From positions 1 to 64,000 of the forward strand of contig NZ_JADCBK010000002.1 of the NCBI RefSeq assembly GCF_020253525.1: a DNA stretch of 64,000 nt. The letters run 5' to 3'. A model generated the notes under the pieces. The model was not told the DNA's origin. It searched no databases and was given only the letters and a program-made list of their open reading frames with translations. The translations under genes and the position numbers were made by a program. The stretch comes from Aquidulcibacter sp. Its GTDB lineage: Bacteria > Pseudomonadota > Alphaproteobacteria > Caulobacterales > Aquidulcibacteraceae. This document shows positions 54,949 through 63,757 of the stretch, one piece after another (position 1 is the first letter of the stretch; every line of letters begins with the position of its first letter).

Positions 54949-56202
54949 ATGAACAAAAGCATTCAGGAAACTCTCACGCTCAACATTGAGCATATAGGCG
55001 CACGCGGAGACGGTGTTTCGCGTGATCAGGACCGTGCGGTCCATGTGCCTTTCACCTTGCCGGGCGAACAAGTCGAAGCGAACCAACGCGGCGATCGGGC
55101 AACTTTGGTTAAAGTCTTGCAGCCTTCGAAAGAGCGGGTTGAGCCGGTATGTGGCCACTTTAGTGTCTGTGGCGGCTGTTCCCTGCAGCATTGGGCGGAA
55201 GGCCCCTATCTGGCTTGGAAGGCGGGTTTGGTGGAGCGGGCATTGCAACGTGTTGGTATCGACATAGCCCTACCGCCAACCCAGCCTGCTTGGGGTCAAG
55301 GGCGCCGACGGGCGACTTTTCATGGCAAGCATGCAGGTCCACGCTTTTTGTTTGGCTTTACCCAAGCCAAAACCCATCAGATTGAGCCGATCAGCGCATG
55401 CCCGGTTTTAACGCCGGGCCTCAATGCTGCCATTCCCCGCTTAGCAATCCTTGCAGAGGCGCTCGCGCCCAAACAGGAAACCATCGACCTCTTGGTAACG
55501 GAGACCCCGGTGGGTCTTGATGTCGATGTGCGCAATGCCGGCAGGATTGATAAGTTTGAGCGTAAAGGACTCGAACGTTTGGCAGTCCTTGCGGAAGCGG
55601 CAGAGATTGGACGGCTAACACTGCATGGCCAGACGGCATTAACCCGCGTCACCCCGCGCGTAAAAATGGGCCAAGCGATTGTCGAATTGCCCGCTGGGGC
55701 GTTTTTGCAGGCGACGCGTGCCGGTGAGGAGGCTTTGGCAGCCCGAGTCTTGAAGTGGACCGAAGGCCGGAAGCATGTTGCCGACCTGTTTGCTGGAATT
55801 GGCACCTTTGGGTTGCGGCTGAAAGAAAAGGCCCAAGTGCGTGCCATTGAATCTGACGTCCAAGCTGTGGCCGCGATGAAAAAGGCTTCAGACGGTTTGG
55901 CAGGGGGAAAAACATTGATTGCCGAGGCCCGCGACTTGTTTCGGGCACCTCTCGCGCCCTTGGAGATGAAAGGCCTAGATGCCATCGTCTTTGACCCACC
56001 ACGGGCGGGGGCGGAAGCCCAAAGCGCCCAGATTGGACGATCCAAGATTGATCTGGTGGTGGCGATCTCGTGCGATCCAGCCAGCTTTGCCCGCGATGCC
56101 CGTATTTTGATCGACGGCGGGTATCGCCTTGCGGAGATCGAGACCTTTGATCAATTCCGCTTCACGCCGCATGTCGAAATCGCGGCCAAGTTTGTGCGGT
56201 AG
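54949..56202 (+). CDS. Class I SAM-dependent RNA methyltransferase (TrmA/RlmD family)
   Basis: A 417-residue m5U-type RNA methyltransferase. It starts with a short TRAM-like domain (LNIEHIGARGDGVSRDQDRA). An iron-sulfur cysteine set is visible in CGHFSVCGGCSLQHW near residue 65 and SACPVL near 148. The SAM domain has HVADLFAGIGTFGLRLKEKA near 265 and DAIVFDPPRAGAEAQSAQIG. The nucleophile cysteine lies in VVAISCDPASFARDARILID near 360. The target base (tRNA U54 or rRNA) cannot be told from sequence. The YcgN gene follows 5 bp downstream. Confidence 0.9.
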   Translation: MNKSIQETLTLNIEHIGARGDGVSRDQDRAVHVPFTLPGEQVEANQRGDRATLVKVLQPSKERVEPVCGHFSVCGGCSLQHWAEGPYLAWKAGLVERALQRVGIDIALPPTQPAWGQGRRRATFHGKHAGPRFLFGFTQAKTHQIEPISACPVLTPGLNAAIPRLAILAEALAPKQETIDLLVTETPVGLDVDVRNAGRIDKFERKGLERLAVLAEAAEIGRLTLHGQTALTRVTPRVKMGQAIVELPAGAFLQATRAGEEALAARVLKWTEGRKHVADLFAGIGTFGLRLKEKAQVRAIESDVQAVAAMKKASDGLAGGKTLIAEARDLFRAPLAPLEMKGLDAIVFDPPRAGAEAQSAQIGRSKIDLVVAISCDPASFARDARILIDGGYRLAEIETFDQFRFTPHVEIAAKFVR

Positions 56203-56207
56203 GCCAC

Positions 56208-56654
56208 ATGCCCTTTTGGATCGACACCAAACTCGCCGACATGACCGAGGCCCAATGGGAAAGCCTGTGCGATGGCTGCGGCAAATGCTGCCTGATCCGA
56301 CTAGAAGATGAAGATACTGGCGACATCCACACAACCGACGTGCATTGTAAGCTGTTTGATTCAGGTTCGTGCCGCTGCAGTAATTACGCCGAGCGTAAGA
56401 CCCACGTACCCGATTGTGTGAAGTTGACACCAGAGACCTTGGGTGAGCTTACATGGCTGCCCATGACCTGCGCTTATCGGCTCGTGCAAGAGGGCAAGCC
56501 CCTGTTTGATTGGCATCCCTTGGTCAGTGGGGACCCTAACAGCGTGCATAAGGCAGGTATGAGCGTTAAGAACCAGACAGTTCCAGAAGGTAAGGTTAAA
56601 GTTCGCCACTTGGTTCGGCGCATCAAAATCTGGCCCGGCGAAGAAAACGCTTAA
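56208..56654 (+). CDS. YcgN family cysteine-cluster protein
   Basis: A 148-residue protein of the YcgN/UPF0260 family. The cysteine cluster is obvious: CDGCGKCCLIRLED near residue 22, then VHCKLFDSGSCRCSNYAERK, VPDCVKL and WLPMTCAYRL, probably binding an Fe-S cluster. WHPLVSGDPNSVHKAGMSVK is conserved in the family. It lies 5 bp after the RNA methyltransferase gene and is surely cotranscribed. Role unknown. Confidence 0.88.
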   Translation: MPFWIDTKLADMTEAQWESLCDGCGKCCLIRLEDEDTGDIHTTDVHCKLFDSGSCRCSNYAERKTHVPDCVKLTPETLGELTWLPMTCAYRLVQEGKPLFDWHPLVSGDPNSVHKAGMSVKNQTVPEGKVKVRHLVRRIKIWPGEENA

Positions 56655-56662
56655 CGCCTTAG

Positions 56663-57598
56663 CTAGAGATCACGCGCCGAGAATGTGTCGCACGCGCGCG
56701 TATCGCGACTTTCAAGTCCCTTCTTAAACCAAGCCATGCGTTGCGCGCTTGTGCCATGGGTGAAGCTATCGGGCACCGCAAAGCCTTGCGCACGCTTTTG
56801 CAGGCGATCATCGCCAACCGCACTGGCAGCTCCCAGTGCTTCTTCAAGGTCACCGGGCTCGAGGGCTTGGGTAATGTTGGACTGGCCTGCCCAGAGGCCG
56901 GCATAGCAATCGGCTTGAAGTTCAGTTCGAACCGCCAGGGAGTCCGCGCCCTTGCTTTGCCCCTGTTGACGCATCGCGCGGTTGGCTTGGGGAAGGATTC
57001 CTGTGACATATTGGACGTGGTGGGCAACTTCATGGGCGATCACATAGGCTTGGGCGAAATCGCCTTGTGCCCCCAGACCCCGGTCCATTTCTTCAAAGAA
57101 GCTCATGTCCAAATAGATTTTTTTGTCACCTGGGCAGTAAAAGGGTCCAGTCGAGGCGCTGGCCGCCCCGCAGGGCGAGCTGGTTTGGCCGTTAAACAAA
57201 ACCAAGGTTGCAGGGGTGTAAGTGGCCCCGTTCTTGGCAAAATAACTGGTCCAGAAGTCTTCAGTTGAGCCCAGTACCGCCGCCACACGATCTGCGGTCT
57301 CAGCTTCACTTCGGCTTGAATTGGCTTTTTGATCCAGACCGTTGGGTTGACCTGTGTCGGCTTGAAAGCCTCCTGATTGGCTTACAGATCCAGAGCTGGC
57401 ACCCAAAATCGACATCAAGGTGCCTAAGGTGTCGCCACCACCAAAAAAGACCAGCAGCAAAACGATGACAATCATGGCTAGGCCACCCCGGCCTCGCAAT
57501 GGAAGCCGTGGGCCACCCCCGCCGCCAAAGCCGCCACCGCCACCCCCGCCACGACGATCTTCAATATTGCTCGATCGGCGGATGTCATCCAAACGCAT
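56663..57598 (-). CDS. Neutral zinc metallopeptidase, YpfJ/KPN_02809 family
   Basis: A 311-residue membrane-anchored metallopeptidase-like protein. The N-terminus is Gly/Arg-rich (GGGGGGGFGGGGGPRLPLRG), then one membrane helix (LAMIVIVLLLVFFGGGDTLG). The peptidase domain holds FYCPGDKKIYLDMSFFEEM and the zinc motif AYVIAHEVAHHVQYVTGI near residue 190, with the later ELQADCYAGLWAG Glu ligand. It is convergent with YcgN (8-bp gap). Substrate unknown. Confidence 0.88.
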   Translation of the reverse strand: MRLDDIRRSSNIEDRRGGGGGGGFGGGGGPRLPLRGRGGLAMIVIVLLLVFFGGGDTLGTLMSILGASSGSVSQSGGFQADTGQPNGLDQKANSSRSEAETADRVAAVLGSTEDFWTSYFAKNGATYTPATLVLFNGQTSSPCGAASASTGPFYCPGDKKIYLDMSFFEEMDRGLGAQGDFAQAYVIAHEVAHHVQYVTGILPQANRAMRQQGQSKGADSLAVRTELQADCYAGLWAGQSNITQALEPGDLEEALGAASAVGDDRLQKRAQGFAVPDSFTHGTSAQRMAWFKKGLESRDTRACDTFSARDL

Positions 57599-57690
57599 GG
57601 CGTGCCCCTTCTACTCACTCGACCCCATTTTGAGGCGGCTTACACTTAACCCCCTTGCCACCGGCTCGCGCAAGCCCTTCTAGTGCGAGC

Positions 57691-58386
57691 ATGACTGCTG
57701 CCCCGCTTTCCATTGTCATCCCAACCCTCAATGCCATGCCCAGATTGGCCGATTGCTTAGCCAGCTTAGTGGCAGGGCTGGGGGCAGGCCTCATCCGTGA
57801 TGTGGTAGTTGTGGACGCTGGCTCAACCGATCAAAGTGCGGAGCTTGCCCTCGATATGGGGTGCCATGTTCTACAATTAGGACCTGAGGGCCGGGGTAGG
57901 GGGCGTCAGCTGGCCGCGGGAGCCAAGGTGGCCAAGGGAGATTGGCTCTTGTTTCTACATGGCGATTCAATCCCGCTGGAAGGCTGGATTGGCGCGTGTG
58001 AAGCCCATATGGCGCATCGACCAGACCAAGCCGCTTATTTTCGATTACAGTTTGACAGCCAAGAGCGGTCTGCCAAGCGCATTGCTTTCTGGGCCAATTG
58101 GCGCGCCCGCCTCCTCGGCCTTCCCTATGGAGATCAAGGGCTTCTGATATCGCGTAGCCTGTATGAGGCGGTGGGTGGCTATCTGGAGCTTGCCTTGATG
58201 GAAGATGTCGCATTGGTGAAAAAATTGGGTAAGTCGCGACTTGGTCCCCTGAATGCTGGGGTTGAAACCAGCGCGGAGCGATATCGACGCGGCGGATGGT
58301 GGTATGTACCCTTGCGCAATCTGTCGCTTTTGACTGCTTATCTGTGCGGGGTTTCACCTGATCGGCTCAAGGGTTGGTATCGGTGA
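57691..58386 (+). CDS. TIGR04283 family glycosyltransferase
   Basis: A 231-residue GT2-type glycosyltransferase. It opens LSIVIPTLNAMPRLADCLAS and has the DxD-like region VVVDAGSTDQSAELALDMGC, LLFLHGDSIPLEGWIGACEA and YGDQGLLISRSLYEAVGGYL. This is the TIGR04283 group, often annotated as arsenosugar biosynthesis glycosyltransferase. It overlaps the next gene by GTGA (58383-58386). No arsM or other arsenic gene is in the window, so the annotated role is not supported by context. Confidence 0.82.
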   Translation: MTAAPLSIVIPTLNAMPRLADCLASLVAGLGAGLIRDVVVVDAGSTDQSAELALDMGCHVLQLGPEGRGRGRQLAAGAKVAKGDWLLFLHGDSIPLEGWIGACEAHMAHRPDQAAYFRLQFDSQERSAKRIAFWANWRARLLGLPYGDQGLLISRSLYEAVGGYLELALMEDVALVKKLGKSRLGPLNAGVETSAERYRRGGWWYVPLRNLSLLTAYLCGVSPDRLKGWYR

Positions 58387-58976
58387 AGCCGAAACTTCTT
58401 ATCTTCGCAAAGTCGCCGCGCATGGGCCTAGCAAAGACCCGCCTGGCGCGTGGAGTCGGAAAGGTTGCCGCTTGGCGCACGAAACGGCGTTTGGATGCCT
58501 TGACGTGCCGCGTCGCCCGCTCAAACCGTTGGGAAACCTTATTGGCGGTCGCGCCCCAACAGGATTTTGCTGCATCATTTCCCGGTGTTTGGCCCGCCAA
58601 TTTGCGCCGTGTCGGGCAAGGGCAAGGTGATTTAGGACAGCGGATGGCGCGGGCCTTGATCCGGTTTGGTCGCACGCCAGTCTGTATCATTGGGTCGGAT
58701 TTGCCAGATTTGAAACGGGCAGATTTGGTAACAGCTTTCAGGGCCTTAACGCGCGCAGATGTCGTATTGGGGCCTGCAACTGATGGCGGCTATTGGCTGA
58801 TTGGCATGGCCCCACGCGCAGCGCGTCGGGCGCAGCTTGCGCCTGTCCGCTGGTCTAGCCCGCACACGCTTGCCGATACATTAGCGTGTCTACCCCCTCG
58901 TTGGCGGGTTGCCTTTCTGCGCGAGCTTGAAGATGTCGACGATGCAGCTAGCCTAAAGCGTTCAACGCAAAGATAG
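58383..58976 (+). CDS. TIGR04282 / DUF2064 family protein
   Basis: A 197-residue nucleotidyl- or glycosyl-transferase-fold protein of the TIGR04282 (DUF2064) family. Family blocks: KPKLLIFAKSPRMGLAKTRL at the start, ARALIRFGRTPVCIIGSDLP, and VVLGPATDGGYWLIGMAPRA near residue 135. The GTG start overlaps the upstream stop by 4 bp, so the pair is coupled. The 3' end overlaps the convergent transglycosylase gene by 15 bp. Confidence 0.82.
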   Translation: MKPKLLIFAKSPRMGLAKTRLARGVGKVAAWRTKRRLDALTCRVARSNRWETLLAVAPQQDFAASFPGVWPANLRRVGQGQGDLGQRMARALIRFGRTPVCIIGSDLPDLKRADLVTAFRALTRADVVLGPATDGGYWLIGMAPRAARRAQLAPVRWSSPHTLADTLACLPPRWRVAFLRELEDVDDAASLKRSTQR

Positions 58977-60755
58977 GACCCCGGTGCTCGCCAGGCCGGC
59001 AGAGCCTGTTGCACCGGTTGCGCCGACAGGCGTGCTCGAACCCAAGCGGACACTGGCGCTAGCCAGACGCGGGTTATCTTGCGGTTCATAAGTTGGCGGA
59101 AGGCCACGGGCCAGCTTTTCAAGGCTTGGTGCACGCTGGCCAAAGCGGCGATGGTAAATCCACATATTGCTCATCACACGCTCTGCATAGACGCGGGCTT
59201 GGCCATTGGGGGCGGCTTCCATGAACATCAATGTGTCTTCTGCACCCTTAACACTCGCACTCCAACGGGTCACATTTCCGGGCCCGGCATTATAGGCCAT
59301 GAAGGTGCGGGTTAGGCAGTTTGAAACCACGCCCATCGCCATCATTTTTTCAAGATAGGCTTCCCCCAAAGTGACGTTCAATGTGGTGTCATTGAGCAAG
59401 CGCGGATTGCTTGCCAAATCCCGACGGCCCGTCATCCACGCGGCCGTTCGCGGCATGACCTGCATCAAGCCCCGAGCGCCAGCATAGGATTTTGCATCTG
59501 TGTCAAATTTCGATTCTTGACGCATCACTGCCAACACAACCGCACGGTCAAGCACAAACTCGCCACCCACAGGGCGGAATTGGTCGGGGACTGGGTAGAG
59601 CGCTGCCAAGGCTGCTGCCGATGAGGACTGCGCGATCCTTTCGGCTACGGGGTCCAAGTTCAAGCTACGGGCCACGGCCAGATAGCCTAAATCGTCTTCG
59701 GCTCGCGCGCGGCTCCAACTATTGAAAAGCTCAGCCTCTGCATCCGAAAGGCGGCCAACCTCTTTCAAAGCCGCCGCACGGCGTACCCCTGGATCGGTGC
59801 GCATCAATCGGGCTGCGCGATCCCTCTCATCTTGAGCTTGGGGAATGCGCAATGTATCCCAGCGTCCGAGCCGCGCCAGCGCCAATTGCCCATAAAAGGT
59901 CAAAGGATTGGAAGCTGCTTGCTCCAAAAAGGATTGCGTCCTGCCCTTATCACCCAGCTTTTCAGAGGCACGTGCGGCCCAAAATGCCCCGGCAGAGCGC
60001 GCCCAATCGTCACTTGCGTTCCAATTGGCAGCGGCGGTGAACATGGTTTGAGCGGTTGCAAAATCGCCTAAGCGATAAGCAGCAAGGCCGCCAATCCAAC
60101 CAGCTTGCCCTGATTGAGGGCCAGTTACCGCTTCTCGTGCCATGGCAAGCGCTGTTTCATCATCGCCAGCATAGAAGCGCGCGGCCAAGGTATCAATTTG
60201 TGCACGATGGGCGCGTGTCGCGCCCTGACCAATGGGAATGGGAATAAAGCTTGGCTCACGCACCACCCCCATGGAGCGGCGGGTCGGCACGGGGTCGGGC
60301 CGTTTCAGGCGGAAGGGTGTCGGGACTACCCCCATAATACGGGCTGCTTGAATGGCATCTTCCTGTGCCGCTTGAGCACGCTCATACACGGCGCTCGCCC
60401 CAGCAACATCACCCCAGCGCTCCAGCCAAGCGGCCATAGCGGGCAGATCGGGCGGTGTCGCCGGTGAGACTAAGCGTGCGCGTTCCACATGCGGCTTCAA
60501 GGTGCCATCGGAAATCGTCGGCAAGATATCCTCAAGAACAGCTTTTTGATTAGCGGTGGCTGCCGCAAAGGCCCTGCGGTAATTGGCTTCATCACTGCTG
60601 GTGAGGATATCTGGGCCCGCAACTGTGCCCCGCAATGCGACAGCCGGTGCTGCGGTCTGCGCAAGGGCTGCCGTCGATAAACAGGCAAAGCCAAGGCAGC
60701 TGGCAACCAGAATCGGCCTCACGAAAGCGCGCTTAAGTCCGCCAATTTGTGTCAT
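58962..60755 (-). CDS. slt: Soluble lytic murein transglycosylase
   Basis: A 597-residue periplasmic peptidoglycan lyase. From ATG 60755 it begins with a signal peptide (RAFVRPILVASCLGFACLST, then AALAQ). A long alpha-helical superhelix follows (YERAQAAQEDAIQAARIMG, AARFYAGDDETALAMAREAV). The C-terminal catalytic domain has the active Glu in LAVMRQESKFDTDAKSYAGA, then RGLMQVMPRTAAWM and YNAGPGNVTRW. An in-frame ATG at 60818 is the alternative start. The distal end overlaps the TIGR04282 gene. Confidence 0.88.
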   Translation of the reverse strand: MTQIGGLKRAFVRPILVASCLGFACLSTAALAQTAAPAVALRGTVAGPDILTSSDEANYRRAFAAATANQKAVLEDILPTISDGTLKPHVERARLVSPATPPDLPAMAAWLERWGDVAGASAVYERAQAAQEDAIQAARIMGVVPTPFRLKRPDPVPTRRSMGVVREPSFIPIPIGQGATRAHRAQIDTLAARFYAGDDETALAMAREAVTGPQSGQAGWIGGLAAYRLGDFATAQTMFTAAANWNASDDWARSAGAFWAARASEKLGDKGRTQSFLEQAASNPLTFYGQLALARLGRWDTLRIPQAQDERDRAARLMRTDPGVRRAAALKEVGRLSDAEAELFNSWSRARAEDDLGYLAVARSLNLDPVAERIAQSSSAAALAALYPVPDQFRPVGGEFVLDRAVVLAVMRQESKFDTDAKSYAGARGLMQVMPRTAAWMTGRRDLASNPRLLNDTTLNVTLGEAYLEKMMAMGVVSNCLTRTFMAYNAGPGNVTRWSASVKGAEDTLMFMEAAPNGQARVYAERVMSNMWIYHRRFGQRAPSLEKLARGLPPTYEPQDNPRLASASVRLGSSTPVGATGATGSAGLASTGVLSLR

Positions 60756-60911
60756 GTCACTTTGGGTCAAACCATCTGGGCCCTTCGCCGAAGTGCTTGA
60801 TAAACTCTGGAAATCCATAAGCTTACCAAACCAACTTGCCTGCTTGCCCTGACCATTTTGGTCAGAGGTCCATGACGCCCTCGCCCGACCTAACGGGCAT
60901 TTTGGGCGGAT

Positions 60912-61766
60912 TTAACCGCCTTTTGCCCCGTTTCTGCCCTTGGTGGCAACGCCCAAAGCTGAGATTTTCTGTTCAAATCTTAATAAATCTTGCCAGGCGA
61001 GCGCTTTGTCGCGCGGCCTGTTCAACAGATAGGCAGGCGAAATAAGGCATTGGGCATAGATTGATGCTCCTGTGGCCTCCAACCCTAGGCGATATTCAAA
61101 CGACCGAGTACGCAACTTCATAATGCCATCGGACGTGTTGAGAAGCGTTTGACCAGTCAGACCGCCCACCATAAGTACCGCTTTAGGCGCGGCAAGTTCG
61201 ATATGGCGCACCAAGAAGGGACGGCACAAAGCGACTTCCTCGGCGGTTGGATTGCGATTGCCCGGTGGACGCCAAGGTATGAGGCAGGTCAGATAGCAAT
61301 CCTGCTGCCGATCAAGCCCGATACTGGCTAACATTTTCGTGAGCAATTCGCCCTCGGGCCCCTGAAATGGCTTGCCCAGTTCATCATCCTCGCGAACGGC
61401 AGTTTCCCCGATGACCATGATATCGGCACCAACCCGACCATCGGCAAAGACGGTGGTGCGTGCATTGGCCTTTAACCCGCAACCATCAAAGCTCTCCAAA
61501 GCTTTATAGAGCGCGTCTAAACTCGAGCAGGATTGGGCTAGTCGATGGGCTTCAGCGAGCGCATCGACTGGTTTTTTGGCGTTTGTGACGCGCGCGGGTG
61601 TAACTTTTGTCTCTGGAGCGGGGGCTTCTGCGGCTTGACGTTGTAAAGCTTGGGTGCGTGCCCGTAGGGCGGGACCCAAATCACACGGCTCGAGTCCTGC
61701 CAGTTCCCACCAGTGCGCCAATGCTTGGGCAGCGGCTTCTACAGTTAAACTTGGGCGTACATGCAT
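60912..61766 (-). CDS. Uracil-DNA glycosylase superfamily protein with altered motifs
   Basis: A 284-residue protein with a helical N-terminus and a UDG-fold domain from about residue 110. Family landmarks: SFDGCGLKANARTTVFADGR, VGADIMVIGETAVREDDELG, LTCLIPWRPPGNRNPTAEEV and LMVGGLTGQTLLNTSDGIMK. Family 4 enzymes usually have GEAPG in motif 1 and HPAYLL in motif 2; here they read GETAV and SPAYLL, so activity is doubtful. Start ATG 61766 (MHVRPSLTVEAA). It is divergent from ETF-QO, a typical alphaproteobacterial arrangement. Confidence 0.8.
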   Translation of the reverse strand: MHVRPSLTVEAAAQALAHWWELAGLEPCDLGPALRARTQALQRQAAEAPAPETKVTPARVTNAKKPVDALAEAHRLAQSCSSLDALYKALESFDGCGLKANARTTVFADGRVGADIMVIGETAVREDDELGKPFQGPEGELLTKMLASIGLDRQQDCYLTCLIPWRPPGNRNPTAEEVALCRPFLVRHIELAAPKAVLMVGGLTGQTLLNTSDGIMKLRTRSFEYRLGLEATGASIYAQCLISPAYLLNRPRDKALAWQDLLRFEQKISALGVATKGRNGAKGG

Positions 61767-61947
61767 GCCTTCAGCAATCCTATCGCAGATTTTGCGGCGG
61801 TTTGGGCGCCTAACTGGTCTTGACCTTCGTCCTTTAAGACCTCGATAAGCATTCGTGAGGCTGATGACAAAGGCAATCTGAAATTTGTCCTCATGCGATA
61901 ACAGTCTAACTGATCCATGTAGGGCCGAGGCGAAAAGGGGAGTGACG

Positions 61948-63609
61948 ATGGCTTTTGACGCGATTGAGCGTGAATCGATGGAATATGACGTCCTAATCAT
62001 TGGAGCTGGACCAGCAGGTTTGGCAGCTGCGATCCGTTTGAAACAGCTCAATGAAGATTTGGCTGTCGCGGTGCTGGAAAAAGGCGGCGAAGTTGGGGCG
62101 CATATTCTCTCAGGCGTTGTTGTCGACCCAAAGGCTTTAGACGAGCTGTTGCCTGAATGGCGCGATGCGCCAGATCGGCCTTTGACCACGCAAGTAGAAA
62201 AAGACGAGCTGAAGCTCTTAGGGCAAGCGGGTGGTTTGCCTCTGCCCAATTTCATCATGCCACCCCTGATGAATAATCATGGCAATTTTATTGGCTCTTT
62301 GGGCAATGTTTGCCGTTGGCTGGGCGCCAAGGCGGAAGAATTGGGCGTGGAAATCTACCCAGGCTTTGCGGCTGCCGAAGTTGTCTATGATGAGGCAGGT
62401 GCGGTCAAAGGCGTGCAGGTCGGCGATATGGGCATCACCCGCGAAGGCGAGATGGGTCCAGACTTTACCCCCGGCATCAATATTTTCGCCAAATATACCC
62501 TGATCGGGGAAGGTGTCCGTGGTTCGCTGGCCAAGAAAATCATCGCCAAATATGGCCTTGATGACGGCAAAGAGCCACAAAAATATGGCATTGGCCTCAA
62601 GGAAGTTTGGCAAGTCGCGCCCGAGAAGCATAAGCCCGGTCTGGTTCAGCATGCCTTTGGCTGGCCTTTGGATTGGAGCACCGGTGGGGGCTCATTCCTC
62701 TATCACTGGGGCGATAATCTGGTCTCTGTCGGCTATGTAGTGCACCTAAATTATAAGAACCCATGGCTGAGCCCATTTGATGAGTTCCAGCGCTTCAAGC
62801 AGCATCCTGATGTCCGCCCAACCTTTGAGGGCGGCAAGCGCTTGTCTTATGGCGCGCGCGCCATCACCGAAGGCGGCTTGCAATCTGTGCCTAAACTGCC
62901 ATTCCCCGGCGGGGCGCTCATTGGCTGCTCGGCGGGCTTTGTGAATGTGCCGCGCATCAAGGGTAGCCATAATGCGATGAAGACCGGCATGCTGGCCGCA
63001 GAAACCGTTGCAGCAGCCATTGCTGCTGGTCGATCTGGCGATGTGTTGGAAGAGTATCAGGCAGCTTACGAGGCTAGCTGGGTCTATAAAGACCTTCAAT
63101 TGGTGCGCAATGTGAAGCCACTTCTCTCAAAGTTTGGCACGATCGTCGGCCTCGGCCTCGGCGGTATTGATATGTGGTGCACCACGGTGTTTGGCGGTTG
63201 GTCGCCCTTTGGTACACAAAAACATGGCAAAACCGATGCCGCCAGCCTGTTGCCGGCTGATCAATGCCCGAAGATTGAGTATCCAAAACCTGATGGTGTT
63301 GTGAGCTTCGACAAATTGTCGTCGGTCTTTTTGTCCAACACCAATCATGAGGAAAACCAGCCAATTCACTTGAAAGTGGCAGACCTCGCTTTGCAAAAGT
63401 CGAGTGAATTGGAAGTCTTCGCAGGTCCCTCCAACCGCTACTGCCCAGCAGGTGTTTATGAGTGGGTTGAAGATGGGGCTGGAAAGCGCTTCCAGATTAA
63501 TGCGCAGAACTGCGTCCATTGCAAAACTTGCGACATTAAGGACCCCAATCAGAACATCACATGGACCACGCCTCAAGGCGGGGAGGGGCCGATTTATCAA
63601 AACATGTAG
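61948..63609 (+). CDS. Electron-transfer flavoprotein-ubiquinone oxidoreductase
   Basis: A 553-residue membrane-associated ETF-QO that passes electrons from acyl-CoA dehydrogenases via ETF to ubiquinone. FAD motif DVLIIGAGPAGLAAAIRLKQ near residue 14, EKGGEVGAHILSGVVVDPKA, and GCSAGFVNVPRIKGSHNAMK near 330. The [4Fe-4S] site is at the C-terminus: NRYCPAGVYEW and INAQNCVHCKTCDIKDPNQN. AAAGGGGAG (61933-61941) precedes ATG 61948. Its role links directly to the beta-oxidation cluster in this window. Confidence 0.95.
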   Translation: MAFDAIERESMEYDVLIIGAGPAGLAAAIRLKQLNEDLAVAVLEKGGEVGAHILSGVVVDPKALDELLPEWRDAPDRPLTTQVEKDELKLLGQAGGLPLPNFIMPPLMNNHGNFIGSLGNVCRWLGAKAEELGVEIYPGFAAAEVVYDEAGAVKGVQVGDMGITREGEMGPDFTPGINIFAKYTLIGEGVRGSLAKKIIAKYGLDDGKEPQKYGIGLKEVWQVAPEKHKPGLVQHAFGWPLDWSTGGGSFLYHWGDNLVSVGYVVHLNYKNPWLSPFDEFQRFKQHPDVRPTFEGGKRLSYGARAITEGGLQSVPKLPFPGGALIGCSAGFVNVPRIKGSHNAMKTGMLAAETVAAAIAAGRSGDVLEEYQAAYEASWVYKDLQLVRNVKPLLSKFGTIVGLGLGGIDMWCTTVFGGWSPFGTQKHGKTDAASLLPADQCPKIEYPKPDGVVSFDKLSSVFLSNTNHEENQPIHLKVADLALQKSSELEVFAGPSNRYCPAGVYEWVEDGAGKRFQINAQNCVHCKTCDIKDPNQNITWTTPQGGEGPIYQNM

Positions 63610-63757
63610 GATTTGGCTGAACACCGGCGCGGATTGCGATCACATTTCACAGGCTGGCCTAAGTCTAGCCCTTGTTTGGTCACGCAATCAGCGCCAGTTT
63701 AGTCAGTGACCTATCCTCGGTCATTCCATCTATCCACGCTACCAGCAGGATATTGCC

